Shown here: positions 25,071-37,795 of the stretch, piece after piece
Position numbering within the stretch: position 1 is the first letter of the stretch
How the letters are laid out: every line of letters starts with the position of its first letter
Origin: Caprimulgus europaeus
Taxonomy: Eukaryota > Chordata > Aves > Caprimulgiformes > Caprimulgidae
Length of the DNA: 64,000 nt
NCBI GenBank assembly: GCA_907165065.1
Contig: OU015524.1
Span: 35,531,295 to 35,595,294, forward strand
Direction of reading: 5' to 3'
Translations under genes and position numbers: made by a program
Notes under the pieces: model-generated
Told to the model about the DNA's origin: nothing
The model's input: only the letters and a program-made list of their open reading frames with translations
Database searches by the model: none

Positions 25071-25830
25071 CATAGAATCATAGGATGGTTTGGGTTGGAA
25101 GGGACCTTAAAGACCACCTAGTTCCAACCCCCCTGCCATGAGCAAGGACACCTTCCACTAGACCAGGTTGCTCAAAGCCCCATCCAACCTGACCCTGAAC
25201 ACTTTCAGGGAGGGGGCATCCACAACTTCTCTGGGCAACTTGTTCCAGTGTCTCACCACCCTCACAGGAAAGAATTTCTTCCTCATATCTAATCTAAACC
25301 TGCCCTCTTTCAGCTTAAAGCCATTACCCCCTGTTCCATCACTAAGTGCCCTTGTCTAAAGTCCCTCCCCAGCTTATGTAGGCCCCTTTCAGGTACTGGA
25401 AGGCCACTATAAGATCTCCCCAGAGCCTTCTCTTCTCCAGGCTGAACAGCCCCAAATCTCTCAGCCTGTCCTCACAGGAGAGGTGCTCCAGTCCTTTGAT
25501 CATCCTGGTGACGCTCCTGTGGACTCACTCCAGTAGGTCCCTGTCCTTCTTATGTTGGGGGCTCCAGAACTGGATGCAGTACTCCAGGTGGGGTCTCATG
25601 AGAGCGGAGAAGAGGGTCAGAATCACCTCCCTTGACCTGCTGGCCACGCTTCTCTTGATGTGGCCCAGGATATGGTTGGCCTTCTGGGCTGCAAGTGCAC
25701 ATTCCCAGTTCATGCTGAGCTTCTCATCCACCAGTACCCCCAAGTCCTTCTCCTCAGGGCTGCTCGCTATCCATTCTCTACTCAGCCTGTATTTGTGCTT
25801 GGGGTTGCACTGACCCAGATGCAGGACCTT
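25071..25830 (-). mobile_element. CR1 retrotransposon, 5'-truncated, minus strand
   Basis: The 3' end lies at the left, CATAGAATCATAGGATGG followed by TTGGAAGGGACCTTAAAG, which is the reverse complement of the usual CR1 terminus. On the minus strand the end of the reverse transcriptase is readable ([36 protein letters not shown]), then the C-terminal region in broken frames. Similarity stops near GCAGGACCTT (25830), so only the last 760 bp remain. It differs clearly in sequence from the 26- and 59-kb copies and so belongs to a different, older subfamily. It is in the same orientation as LTBP1. Confidence 0.9.
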
Positions 25831-26437
25831 GAGTCCTTCATAACACTTGAAATTAAATAATTAAAAAAAAAAAAATCATTAAAAAAACCCAACACCACAC
25901 CGAAGACGGGAATGTCATACATTGGAGGCTGAAAGTTTTACCACCAGAATTTATAAAAGTTGCCTCTTCCTTCCTTCTCAAGTATTGTCATTTTCTTCCT
26001 TAATTTAGTTTGTATTAAGTATTAATGTTAATTAATTATTGTTAAGGCAGTATAAGAGTAAGCTTTGTTTTGCAAGATAGCCGATATGGTCAAACATGAA
26101 AGTATTTAGGAGATCCTTCTGTTCTGACTATTCTTTTGATATTCAAATTCTTAACATGACCTAGTTCTTAAAGAAGCTCATTCGTAATCAAAAGGATATT
26201 GCATAGCTAACTGAGATGCTGCATCTTCCACTAGAATCAAGGAGCTATATGAGACCAGTTACATAGCTCTATCAACAGCCTGAGTATAGATGATAGTGAA
26301 GGACACCAGTTTTTTCTTCCTAGATCAGCACACAAGGGGTACTCCACTGCTACAAGATTTATCTAATATATGATTTCTAGTGGGCTCAGCAATACAGTGA
26401 AGTGTGTTTTTTTTCCCCCTTGTACTGATCAAGGGGG
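25831..26437 (-). other. LTBP1: Intron sequence between two oppositely oriented CR1 copies
   Basis: AT-rich, with an A-run at about 25862-25872. Its last bases hold the left arm of a 10-bp inverted repeat that ends at the 5' junction of the next CR1. No gene is seen. Confidence 0.5.
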
Positions 26438-26440
26438 AAA
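26412..26440. repeat. Inverted repeat at the 5' junction of the 26-kb CR1
   Basis: Ten-base arms TTTCCCCCTT (26412-26421) and AAGGGGGAAA (26431-26440), separated by nine bases. The right arm ends where similarity to the 59-kb CR1 begins. Confidence 0.95.
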
Positions 26441-28440
26441 GTCAAGGAAGGGAGCCAGGAGACCTGCTTGGTTAAACAGGGAACTGCTGGGCAAACTCAA
26501 GTGGAAGAGGAGAATTTACAATCATAGAAGGAGGGGCTGGCCACTTAGGAAGAATATAAGGTTGTTGTCAGAGGATGTAGGGAGGCAACTAGGAAAGCCA
26601 AGGCCTCCTTAGAATTGGACCTTGCCAGAGGGGTCAAGGACAACAGGAAGAGCTTCTTCAAATACATAGCAGATAGAGCCAACACTAGAGGCAAGGTAGG
26701 CCCACTGATGAATGAGGTGGGTGCCCTGGTGACAGAGGATACAGAGAAGGCAGAGTTACTGAATGCCTTCTTTGTCTCTATCTACTCTGCTGGAAGCTGT
26801 CCTGAGGAGCCACGGACCCCTGAGGCCCCAGAGGGAGTCAGGACAATGGAGGAGTTTGCCTCGGTTGATGAGGACTGGGTCAGGGACCAATTAAGCAATC
26901 TGGACATCCATAAACCTATGAGTCCAGATGGGATGCACCCATGGGTGTTGAGGGAGCTGGCTGAAGTCATTGCTAGACCACTCTCCATCATCTTTGCTAA
27001 GTCGTGGGGAACGGGAGAGGTGCCTGAGGACTGGAGGAAAGCAAATGTCACTCAAATCTTCAAAAAGGGCAAGAAGGAGGACCCAGGTAACTACAGGCCG
27101 GACAGCCTCACCTCCACCCCTGGGAAGGTGATGGAAAGACTTATCCTTGGTGCCATCTCTAGGCATATCAAGGATAAGAGGGTCATTAGGAGCAGTCAGC
27201 ACGGCTTCACCAAGGGGAAGTCGTGCTTGACCAACCTTCTAGACTTTTATGAAAACACAACAAGGTGGCTTGATGATGGTAGAGCAGTGGATGTGGTCTA
27301 TCTTGATTTCAGCAAGGCATTTGACACGGTCTCCCACAGCATCCTTGCTGATAAATTGAGGAAGTGTGGATTAGATGAGCAGGTAGTGAGATGGATTATT
27401 AACTGGCTGATGAGAAGAAGCCAGAGAGTAGTGGTCAATGGGGCAGAGGCTAGTTGGAGACCTGTGTCTAGTGGAGTCCCTCAGGGGTCGGTACTAGGAC
27501 CAGTACTATTCAATATATTCATAAATGACCTGGATGAGGGAAGGGATTGCACTGTCAGCAAGTTTGCTGATGACACAAAGCTGGGAGGAGTGGCTGACAC
27601 AGCAGAGGGCTGTGCTGCCATCCAGAGAGACCTGGACGGGCTGGAGAGCTGGGCAGGGAAAAACTTGATGAAATACAATAAGGGCAAGTGTAGGGTGTTG
27701 CACCTGGGCAGGAACAACCCCAGGTTCCAGTATAGGTTGGGAAATGATCTACTAGAGAGCAGTGAAGGGGAGAGGGATCTGGGAGTCCTGGTGGACAGCA
27801 GGATGACCATGAGCCAGCACTGTGCCCTTGTGGCCAGGAAGGCCAATGGCATCCTGGGGTGCATCAGAAGGGGTGTGGTTAGTAGGTCAAGAGAGGTTCT
27901 CCTCCCCCTCTACTCTGCCCTGGTGAGGCCACATCTGGAATATTGTGTCCAGTTCTGGGCCCCACAGTTCAAGAAGGACAGGGAACTGCTTGAGATTCCA
28001 GTGCAGAGCCACCAAGATGATTAAGGGAGTGGAGCATCTCCCTTATGAGGAAAGGCTGAGGGAGCTGGGCCTCTTTAGCTTGGAGGAGACTGAGGGGTGA
28101 CCTCATTAATATTTATAAATATATGAATGGTGAGTGTCAGGAGGATGGAGCCAGGCTCTTCACAGTGGTGTCCAGTGATAGGACGAGGGGCAATGGGTGT
28201 AAGCTGGAACACAGGAGGTTCCGCTTAAATTTGAGAAAGAACTTCTTTACGGTGAGAGTAACAGAGCACTGGAACAGGCTGCCCAGGGAGGTTGTGGAGT
28301 CTCCTTCTCTGGAGACATTCAAGACCCGCCTGGACGCCTTCCTGTGTGAACTCATCCAGGTGTTCCTGCTCCGGCAGGGGGATTGGACTAGATGATCTTT
28401 TAAGGTCCCTTCCAATCCCCAGCATTCTGTGGTTCTGTGA
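26438..28440 (+). mobile_element. CR1 retrotransposon, 5'-truncated, about 2 kb, plus strand
   Basis: It starts at AGTCAAGGAAGGGAGCC, where it becomes alignable with the 59-kb copy, and ends with the CR1 3' repeat CATTCTGTGGTTCTGTGA after CTTCCAATCCCC. It covers the reverse transcriptase and C-terminal part of ORF2, but not the endonuclease. It closely matches 59865-61840, with about 35-40 residue differences over some 455 aligned residues by eye. The two are young members of one subfamily. It lies antisense to LTBP1 inside the 39.6-kb intron. A 10-bp inverted repeat spans its 5' junction. Confidence 0.93.
26439..28395 (+). pseudogene. CR1 ORF2 reverse transcriptase fragment with frameshifts and a nonsense codon
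   Basis: CR1 ORF2 encodes an endonuclease-reverse transcriptase that copies the element into the genome by target-primed reverse transcription. Only the transcriptase half is present. The longest open piece, 26615-28024 (469 codons), contains the palm motifs [13 protein letters not shown] (aspartate codon at 27305-27307) and FADDTKLGG (27563-27574), with HGFTKGKSC and [10 protein letters not shown] between or before them. Compared with the 59-kb copy there is a one-base deletion near 26521, a Trp-to-TAG change at 26546-26548, and a two-base net loss near 27995 that ends the frame at 28024. A further indel lies near 28090. The C-terminal part ([19 protein letters not shown]) resumes in another frame at 28123-28395. 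It is non-functional. Confidence 0.9.
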
Positions 28441-29898
28441 TCCCTGTGAAGGAAATCTTCAGAACTATCTCTTCTAATTGACCTCAGAAGACAGAGGAGA
28501 GCCTGAGACTCAGAGAGAAGGCAAGTAATATGTCAGTACTGAAAATGATTAATACAAGGTAACACAAAGAAATATTTTGGGTCTAGTTTGGTAACAAGCA
28601 TCACCCCAGTCCCTGTTGAGCCTTTGGAAATTACCTTAACAGCTCTACTATAATGTATTCCCAATCATCTAAAAAGCAGTGGTTGTTGCTATGACTGTTG
28701 GTGCCAGCTTGACAAATAACCCTCCTATAGCTTAAGTGCTACTGCTTCTTCTCTTTCCTGCAGGGTGTCCTCTGCCAAGTTCTGGAGCTCTGCCTGAGCT
28801 CCTCACACTGCTCCTACCTTTGCATGGGGGCTCAGGTGCTGTATCCAGTCATCTCACCTGTGCCTGGTGCTCCTGGCACACAGCAAGAGCCAAGCTATGC
28901 TCAGATTCATTTAGCTGTCCCAGGGCAAACGGTTCAGGCAGTTTAATCTCTGTTCACAGTACACTAGGGTAGCACTGAATGGCGTGTTTTCATCTACTCC
29001 CAGTGTTGGAATATCCAAATTAAGAAATAAGTAGCAGGATAGACTGATTTCTTCACAACACTACTCAATGTTCAAGACCACTAAAAATAGATGGTGCTAT
29101 CTTGCTACCACAGGCCACAAGAGGATATTCAGTGTAGGTCACAGATACTCTGAACCAGGTTTTTATATTTTAAAACAAAGAAATTAAAGACATACTCATC
29201 AACTCATGGCCACTATACTTAAGAGATAAATAGTTCTTACCTATTGATAACAACCATCACTACAACTGAAGATATTTTATTTTCCCCACCTTTAACATGT
29301 TGCTTACTGCACATTTGAACACCACACAACTCACTGGAACCCCTGGGCATTGCTGTAATACAAAACATTCAAGTACTACTAATGCTCCCTGTAACACTAT
29401 TTAAAAAGATGCAATTGTTAATTTCAGTTTTTAAATTTTGCATGAAACAGCCAGGACTATGCAAGATTTTTGGATTACACCGACCTACATCACTAATTTA
29501 TCTGGTAGTTTGCAATTAGATGGCCAAAACGGGCATTTACTTAAAAAACTTGACAAAAACTTTCTTTTGCTGAAGTATACACTAGGCAGACAAACAAATG
29601 TCTAGCTTCATTTTCAAATAAACAAACAATATGATAAATACAATAAAGTTACAACAGCACTACAGAGAGAACAAACATTTGCAGCTAACTACCATGCAAA
29701 AGAAAGCTCTCTCGCTTGATAAAAGCAAACCAGGAATGCGATGTATCAGAGTAACTCCGGCAAGCAGAAATGAGACCAGTAACATTTGGCATGAAAAGTA
29801 CTGTCTAGACTAAATAAGACAAGCCTGACTCAGGCTGCTTTCTTCATTTTATTTACTGTAAGTCTGATGCTCCCATGCTTGGCTCCTAGCTAGCAATA

Positions 29899-29899
<1 letters not shown>

Positions 29900-29931
<32 letters not shown>
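29900..29931. repeat. T19-A13 homopolymer pair
   Basis: Nineteen T followed immediately by thirteen A, forming a self-complementary AT hairpin or cruciform-prone tract. Confidence 0.95.
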
Positions 29932-30190
29932 GCTAAATTGCTAACATGATTGTTTTATACAAACCTACAAACTAATTCCCTCTTCACTACCTTCTCTCAA
30001 GCTCACAAAGAACAGTCAAAAGGAGAAGAAAACCCAGTATTTTCTAAAACTATGAGATAACAAAAAATATGCAGGACAGGTCAAAAAGTATGAAAATAGA
30101 ACTAAATTCCCCCTACTCTGTAAATTATTAAAAATCAGTTGCTAGTTTAGCCTGACCTTTGCCAGCTGTTTCCTCCTTACATTGCTTCTC

Positions 30191-30193
<3 letters not shown>

Positions 30194-30221
<28 letters not shown>
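30194..30221. repeat. T28 homopolymer
   Basis: Twenty-eight consecutive T. On the LTBP1 sense strand this is a poly(A) tract, but no retrotransposed sequence can be recognised beside it. Confidence 0.95.
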
Positions 30222-30226
<5 letters not shown>

Positions 30227-32220
30227 ACATGAAAAAATTTAACTTCCCAGCTGATGATGAGCAGATGGGACTTCTTCAAAGCCCTTTATATTATCATACC
30301 CAACATTAATCAAGCATGGCCTATTTCACAATGTACTACCAGTCACAAGAGATGAAAGAGAGGAAGCATTCAAGCTTTTCTTTCTTTTCACCATTGCTAA
30401 GATTCTGTACAAAATTGATTTTAAGTACAAAAAAAATGTATTTTTAATGCATAATAAAAAATCCTGTCCCTGAAATATAGTGCAAACACTGCAAAACAAG
30501 CACTGAGACCTGTCTGCCCTAGAATAACCAGGGTTGCATCAGTATTTTCATTATAAAACTGCCTTGGCTTTACATCTTTGTGATAAGTTTTTCCCCAGGC
30601 AAGAATTTGCAGAGATCATTGTTTGGATATGACTAATTTGTTTTCAAACAATAACGTCAAGTTACTAATCTTTACCTTTTTTACCCCTTTAAAAGGTTAA
30701 GATGTTACTTGCACCATAGACAAGATCTTATTTGATCATAATGAAGTTTGATTTGATTTGCCCAACTAAAACACAACTTCTGTGGTAAAATCCTTGTTGA
30801 AGACACTTTCAGGGATTATCTACTCTTAAGTGTTTGTTAATAAAGCTAGTCCTTTATTTGCAGGCTCAACTGAATTAGTCATTGGTGAGAATCCTCTTGC
30901 CAGTATAAGCTGGTGTAATAGCTGCACTAAATCTCTGTGAAACAACAGTACTTTCAAACTAAGTGCAACTATGACTCTTTTGATTCATTCTATCTTCCAC
31001 ATACAACACAATAAACTGAAATGTTAGATTATGAACATTTTTCCATGTTTCTAAAGAGAAGAGGTACACTGAGTTTTCCAGAATCAGGAGTAATGATTCA
31101 TTTCCTAGATGTCAAAAAGCAGAAAAAGGTCTTAAGGCAAAAGAAATGTATCTGTTGGTTAAATATTCAGATACAGAGCAAAAATACAGATGCTCAGTCA
31201 CAAAACCTGATGGAAGCTACAGTTCTTGCAAGTTATGCAAATCTAAAAAAATCTTCTTAGAGTATTAAGTCTTAACTATCCTCAAAGTGAACAAACACTT
31301 AAGGAAACAGTATGCATGAAGGCTAGGAAAATCCAATATGAGACAACAAGACACAGACATAAGTCTCACAGTAACAGCAACTCACAAACCTCCCTTTTCA
31401 CCATGCACCAAATGAACAACTAGAAGCTATAAATTATTCATTATCTTATGCATACCTTCACCAACACTTAACCAGCGAAGCTCTTCACAAATTCAGATAA
31501 ATTAATTCAACATCTAGATGATTTTATACAGGTCTCAGCCACACATATACCTTCAACTTCTCAGGCACACCCTACCACCAAAGTTCAAGGAGGCAAAAAA
31601 GCCCAAAAAAGACAGAACAAAAAAACCTAAGTGTGCTGCTGGCTTGTTCTTGTTGATCCACTTCTGCTGATTTTGGTTTGTTGTTTTTTTTTCCAGGACT
31701 CTACATTTGATACTACTACATGTCAATACATAATCTTTAGTAAAATTAATGTATGAGACCCCTTTCCTGTTTCACCTCACATGTTCTACAGAAAAATTGC
31801 TTTTGTTTTCATAGGGCTAGTGACATGTTAGTGAATATTACACTGACATTGTGAAATAAAAAATTACCCTGATAAAGACACATTATCTAGTGCTAATTTC
31901 TAATCTGTCCATCTATAAGAGAGACTTCGTTATTAAAAAATGCTGAAATGACAAAAATAGAAACATGAACTCCCATGACAGATATTATATCACAGAATGT
32001 GATTAAATCTGTACCGTGTTTGTTTGTCTCCAGTGTCTTTCTAGGTTAAAATGTGTTACATAGGGCCTGCAGGTAGGAAAAATAACTATGCCCTGTGTCT
32101 GCCTGATGAAAGAAATTAATGCAGCTTTTGCACTCTGACCTTCCATTGCCTATGGTGAAAATGTTGTTGTCTACTTTTTTAAATGGGTATAATGTCATTT
32201 TCCTTTTCTGCTGAGTGATT

Positions 32221-32504
32221 CACAGAATCACACAGAATCACAGAATGTTGGGGATTGGAAGGGACCTTGAAAGATCATCCAGTCCAATCCCCCTGCTGGA
32301 GCAGGAACACCTAGATGAGTTCACACAGGAGGGTGTCCAGTCAGGTCTTGAATGTCTCCAGAGAAGGAGACTCCACAACCTCCCTGGGCAGCCTGTTCCA
32401 GTGCTCTGTTACCCTCACCGTAAAGAAGTTCTTTCTCAAATTTAAGCGGAACCTCCTATGTTCCAGCTTGCACCCATTGCCCCTTGTCCTGTCACTGGTT
32501 GTCA
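32221..32504 (-). mobile_element. CR1 3'-end fragment, minus strand
   Basis: It starts with tandem 3' termini CACAGAATCA, CACAGAATCA, CAGAATGTTGG, followed by GGATTGGAAGGGACCTTG, and ends near GTCACTGGTTGTC. The minus strand encodes the CR1 ORF2 C terminus ([27 protein letters not shown]), nearly identical to the 26- and 59-kb copies. It is a 284-bp, strongly 5'-truncated member of the same subfamily in the opposite orientation. It therefore forms an inverted repeat with the 3' ends of both larger copies. Confidence 0.93.
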
Positions 32505-33392
32505 TGATAAAGGCAAATAAGCACAGCTGCTGTAAAGGAAAACCATGCATCACTAATCTACTAAAATTCTTGAGCGCTCTAAACAAAACAGCAAAGAGCC
32601 CAGCTGGTTGATATATTTGAAATTCATAAAAGACTTTGAAGACTTATCTTGCAATAGGCTGCTAAGAAACCCTAAATTATAAAACAGTATTGCAAGCTTA
32701 AAATGGACAAAGATATGAAACAGAACAGGTACACTTTTTTTCTTGGACATTAATTATAGTATGCCTTTTTGAAGTTTACAAACACATACATGGTTTGGTA
32801 ATACCTCACTTCAGTTAAGTAAATAACTCCGAAGTATATGAAATTTTGTTACAGTAGTTCCGAAAACCCTCAGATCCAATTTGGTCTTCTAGACTAGCAA
32901 GCATATATTTACACAAGATAAATTCATTCTGAGAATACATTTACAGCCTTGTCTGAATTAAGCAGAACTCTGTCATTCAGGAAATCTAGTAACTAAACAA
33001 AAGTAGATATACCAGTAATGAATGTAAAACCTTGGTCTACCCTTGAGATTCTGACAGGTTAAGTTATGATTATGAAAAAAATGATGCAATGAGCAAGTAA
33101 CTACACCATCAAGTTTTTGTGTAGATGCAGATGGATTAGCAAAAACATGTATCACTACAGCTTGTTATGTCTAGGAGATGTTTTAGAAGTATGACCTTGC
33201 TGGTATACACAGAGCTTCTCAGAAGGTATTAGAAATAGGGAATACATCACAGGTTTATAAACTTTTTATAAGTTAGACTTATGTATCGGTAGGAAGAGGC
33301 ACAAAAACTCCAAGACAATTAATAGTGGCTAGACAGGAGGACAGAAGGACTCAGAACACCTGGACTGTAGATTAATCTAGACTGCTGTGCTT
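32505..33392 (-). other. LTBP1: Intron sequence, no gene seen
   Basis: AT-rich intron between two CR1 fragments. Nothing is recognised. Confidence 0.5.
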
Positions 33393-33461
33393 TGGCAGAA
33401 GGACTGGACTAGACTATCTCCAGAAGTCCCTTCCAACCTCTACCATTCTGCCATTCTGTGA
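33393..33461 (+). mobile_element. CR1 3'-terminal scrap, plus strand
   Basis: TTGGCAGAAGGACTGGACTAGACTATCTCCAGAAGTCCCTTCCAACCTC followed by ATTCTGCCATTCTGTGA is a CR1 3' untranslated tail of about 70 bp. It is an extreme 5' truncation. Its ACTATCTCCAGAAGTCCC wording differs from the other copies, so it represents another subfamily. Confidence 0.75.
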
Positions 33462-36400
33462 AATTGAACACTGATGAACATGGAAACATGCATCAACAGC
33501 AACTAGAACCTGTTGCACACATTACTGGTATCTATGCTGACCACAGCCAACCAAACAAGAAACTCTAGCACCAGTGTGGTGAAAGTTTCCAGTGTACAAA
33601 ATAGGATTAAAAGATAAAACTCAAAGCATTACTGAGTGTAAAAAAAATTGAAGGAAATAACAAAGAATGGTTTTAAAGGCACTGATACCCACAAAGCTAA
33701 AAGAGAATCCATGAAGTGCCCAGGAAGAGAAAAGCCAGATTCTTTTCAGTTTCAGAGAAAATTCTTTAAGGAATGTTTGACAGAAAGATACAAAATAACC
33801 ATTAATTCAAAATGAAATGTAATAAATTATAGACTAAAAAGGAAATACTTTATCCACATACTGCATAATCAGTTTATGGAAAGAACTATCACACAACACT
33901 ATTGATCATAATTGCTTCCAAGGATACCAGTGTAAATGGATGATGAGCATACCTCAAATTTGATTATGAGATCACAGAAAAAAAAACAAAACCCAGAACT
34001 CTCTGTGCTTAAGGATATTAGTTTACTACATAATAACCAATGTAAACCAACCTTAGTTTTCTCCTCCTGAGGAAATGCCAAAAAGTGTACAAGTGAGAGC
34101 ACTTCATCCCTCTCTAATACATACAGATTTCAAATGTAAGCAACTACTAGTAGATGTAATTATGATATTGACTTTGCCCACGTATTACACATAAAAAGTG
34201 TCAGGTGCACATTATATGAAAATAAACTATGTCTTCATGTGTTTGAATGGAGAGATGGTTATTACACAACCACCAACTTAACCATATTGATTGAAGGCTT
34301 TCTAAATTTACTTGACAAGAAGCATAAAATGCACAGTACTTTGACAGGCAAACCTAGAAAACTCCAAGATCAAATCCAGACTCTGCCTTCAGTATGTGTA
34401 TTTCTCAGCAGAAGCTCTCTTTGGTATACTAAACTAGCAGCAAGAAGCTCTGACAGACTGTACTGGCTAGAGAATACACTCCCTGAAACATGCCAGAGAC
34501 TGCTCTTACTAAATTACACCACAGAATTTAGCAATCCTGAAGATGGAGAGTCAGGAAAAAAAGCAAAACCAAAAAGTTTATCCAAGTTCTCCATCACTGT
34601 GGCCACCTAAATTCAAGTCACAACAACAGCATGCTCCCTTCCACATCTGGGAAGTCCGGAAGTAATGCAGGACAAAACCAGAAGTACATGTTGTGCTGAA
34701 CCCCTGATGGCAAAAAGATAAGTGGAGAAAAGTTTTGGAGGTAGAAATAATATTTGTATTAGGCCAAGAACAGTTTTAACTTCTAAACTTCCAAATGTAC
34801 AACTAATTTCTCAGCTAAACTAGATAAACAACTCATATGATCTATTTTTTCATAGCACAAAATTGAATAATAAAGATTATCCTTTGTTTTAAGTCATCAC
34901 AAAAATTGAATGTTTCCATTTGCTGAAAGAACCAGGGAAAGGAGTAACAAAAGCGAACAGTTACACTTAGCAGGAATCTAACTTCCAGAGCCCTGTGACA
35001 TACATCTACAAATAGTTTGAACATATCACACAAAAAACATTTTCTAAGTAATTAACATAGTCAATTCATGTGCAATCAGAAGACAGCAATTTCTGAAAGT
35101 TATTAGGGAATTTCAGCTGTTCTTGAAATTCAGTCATACAACTTTTGGTCCATTAAAACTGCATATATATGATACAATATAACTATGTTTTCATCATCAT
35201 GGATTTTCAGATAATTAACACCCAGGGAAATTGTATGTTTGTGCCAATATGGTATAATGTCTTAAAAAAAATAAACAGAAGGGAGCTTTAATCCTGTTTG
35301 TGTCGGTACAAGATCCCTGATGTAAAAAGGTCACTTCAGCAAAGCTAAAGAACAGACTAAAGCTAATGGAACAAATGAAGCATTTCTTCACTGTCATGAC
35401 CTGGGAAATTCCTCTGCAGAAAGAACCTTGACAGAGAACCTTGACAACAGATTAACAAAAATCAACATGCTTTATTTATAGTTCTATTAGAGATACCACA
35501 AAAAAAAAAATTAAAACACCACCAAACAATATTTATCAGTTTATCAGCTTGTTTAATAATGAAGGCCATATATAGCTGATTTTACCTACATGACTAAGTG
35601 CTTTAAGGCTTAGCAGGAACAGCACTTCAGGAGAATCTCTATTGGCTTAGTGTCCCAGACTCAGGAGAGGTACAATACATACCTTTTAACTTCAGACATT
35701 AAAGGAAGAAAAAAAAAATAAGTTTAGTACATCAACACTAACTCTTGGCATATATATAGCTCACCACCACACTTCATACAGCAAGTAAATCTAAAAACAC
35801 CACACACAGAATCTAGATTTAAAAACAGGCTGTCTTTTTCTCATTTACTTGCTTAACTTAATCCTACTAGAAAAAGAATGGTTGCTTGAAAATTGAGTGT
35901 TAAAGTAATCTTTCAGAAAGCAAACCTAGATAATATAAAGACAGTGATATTTTTGCCTGAGAAAGGTTCACGCTTTTTTTGCAAAAATTACAGGGCTAAA
36001 GGCAAGCGTTGATTTCAATTGAATAGTGACTCACCATTCCACTGCTAATGAGCCCAACAAATGTAATAATCATTATTATAATGATGCACTGTTGTATTTT
36101 CTAAAATAATTAGGTAGAAAGTAAGCTTATCTAGTGAATTAAGGTCAATGATGAAAGTTAAACTGTTTGAAATCTTAATTTTACTATTGATCTTGCTTTA
36201 CTGAACAATGCAGTTTACTCCAGAGAGAGAGAAGGTAGCATAAAAAGGTTAGCACAGGCACAAATCTTTTCTCCTCTCCACTTCTGCATCTGTAAAACAA
36301 TGATTGACATCACAATCTAATAAGATGCTGCGAAGTATTTAACAGTGAAGGGTTTTATGATTCTACAGTGCTTGTTACATGTGCAAAAGAATACTGAAAC

Positions 36401-37777
36401 AGTTCAACTGGTTTTAACATGATCTGTTTTCCCAGACACTAGCATAAAAACCTGATTCCATTGAAGTCAATAGCAGAACTCTCATTTATTTCATTGCTGG
36501 CCATGATCTCAGCCCGGGGCTTTGTTACTTGTCAAACACAGCTTTGCGTCTTTGGACTTAAACCCCGTAGATGCTACGTTCAGTGGCCTTTACCCTGCCT
36601 TCGAATGCCAAAGTAGAGACTCCTCTTGGTTCCTAACTCCAGTTCCTGAAACCCACATTTGTCACCCTGGAAGGCAGTGAAATGCAAACAAACTTAAAGA
36701 ACACTGTATCCCTGACTTCAGCCCATGATCAACACAGGGATAAAGTATGTGAAAGCAATCTAATTCCTTATTATAAAAATAAGTCCAACTACAGTTCAAT
36801 TCAGCTTGCAAGACATACGGCTAAAGCAACAATGTCTGGAAGAACTTGGATCTCCTATTCCAAACCACTTTGCCTACTTTAAAAAAAAATAAAAAATAAA
36901 AATACTGCGACCAAAAGCCCAGACTGCATTCCAGAGGTCTAGGAATAGCTTGTCTTCCTATTTGCAGTAGGTAAATTTGAAGTCTGTGAGGCATTCCTCT
37001 GGTTTTTAAGGATGTCTCAGATTTCTCCTCAAAAATTCACTTTGCTTCTTTCTCCACATGTAAAATTTTGCTTTCCCTAGAACTACAAGCTTTGTTATAA
37101 GAAATGTTTTTCAGAGTGAATTTTGAGAAAATGCAGATGCTATACATGCCACCTTCTGATACTGTCCCAGTCCTTGTTTTTGGTACAATCTATTACACAT
37201 ATATTCTAAGTCAGTGAAGTTTGTGACTTACAGGTTTGTGTTATACACAAGCATAACAGTAAACCACATCTCACAGTACTTATTTTTTTTTCCTCTGTAG
37301 CATAAGGAATTTCTTTTAAACATAAGTTGAATACTGTCATTCCAACAAGTCCAAACTATAAAAAGGACAGGTTATAAGGTGTTTGAAATTACATCCTTAG
37401 GGCTCAATTTAGAACTTCTCTTCACATTCTTTTGATTTGCGTGCTTTGTTATTGAAATGTCTGCTAGAGTTCTTTTTCTTCCCTCATTAATGACTTCAAA
37501 GAAATACATGCTTGAACTCCTAAATACATTAAACTAATTTAAATTATCTTAAAACACCCAGTGTCTGCTCAGCAAACCAGAAAAAGCAGACTGTGCTTCT
37601 GGAAATAAAATACTATTTACTTAGCGAGCTGCATGCACAACCAATGAAAAACCAAACACATTAAATAAAGAACAGCATCAATACTTATACATATAACTGG
37701 AGTTTGTTAAAGTTGCTGCGGTGCTACAGTAACCTGAAAACATAAAAATAAATTTTAAAAACCTCCTAAAAGTAGCT

Positions 37778-37795
37778 TTATTATTATTATTATTA
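37778..37795. repeat. (TTA)6 microsatellite
   Basis: Six perfect TTA units followed by a short T-run. Confidence 0.95.

Larger units (their letters stand above)
28441..32220 (-). other. LTBP1: Intron sequence with long T and T/A homopolymer tracts
   Basis: No gene is seen. There is a T19 run followed directly by A13 (29900-29931) and a T28 run (30194-30221). Neither is attached to an element I can identify. The plus-strand frame at 28736-28972 is Leu/Ser-rich and locally GC-richer, but has no supporting context. Confidence 0.5.

Noticed and set aside
27481-27864. Minus-strand 127-codon frame, repeated at 60894-61277
   Set aside because: Antisense shadow of the CR1 reverse transcriptase, present in both copies because the copies are homologous.
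32315-32611. Plus-strand 98-codon frame shared with the antisense of other CR1 copies
   Set aside because: Antisense of the CR1 3' end. The coding strand of the element is minus.
34239-34610. 123-codon plus-strand frame
   Set aside because: No domain recognised, and composition like the surrounding intron. One open frame of this size is expected by chance in 64 kb.
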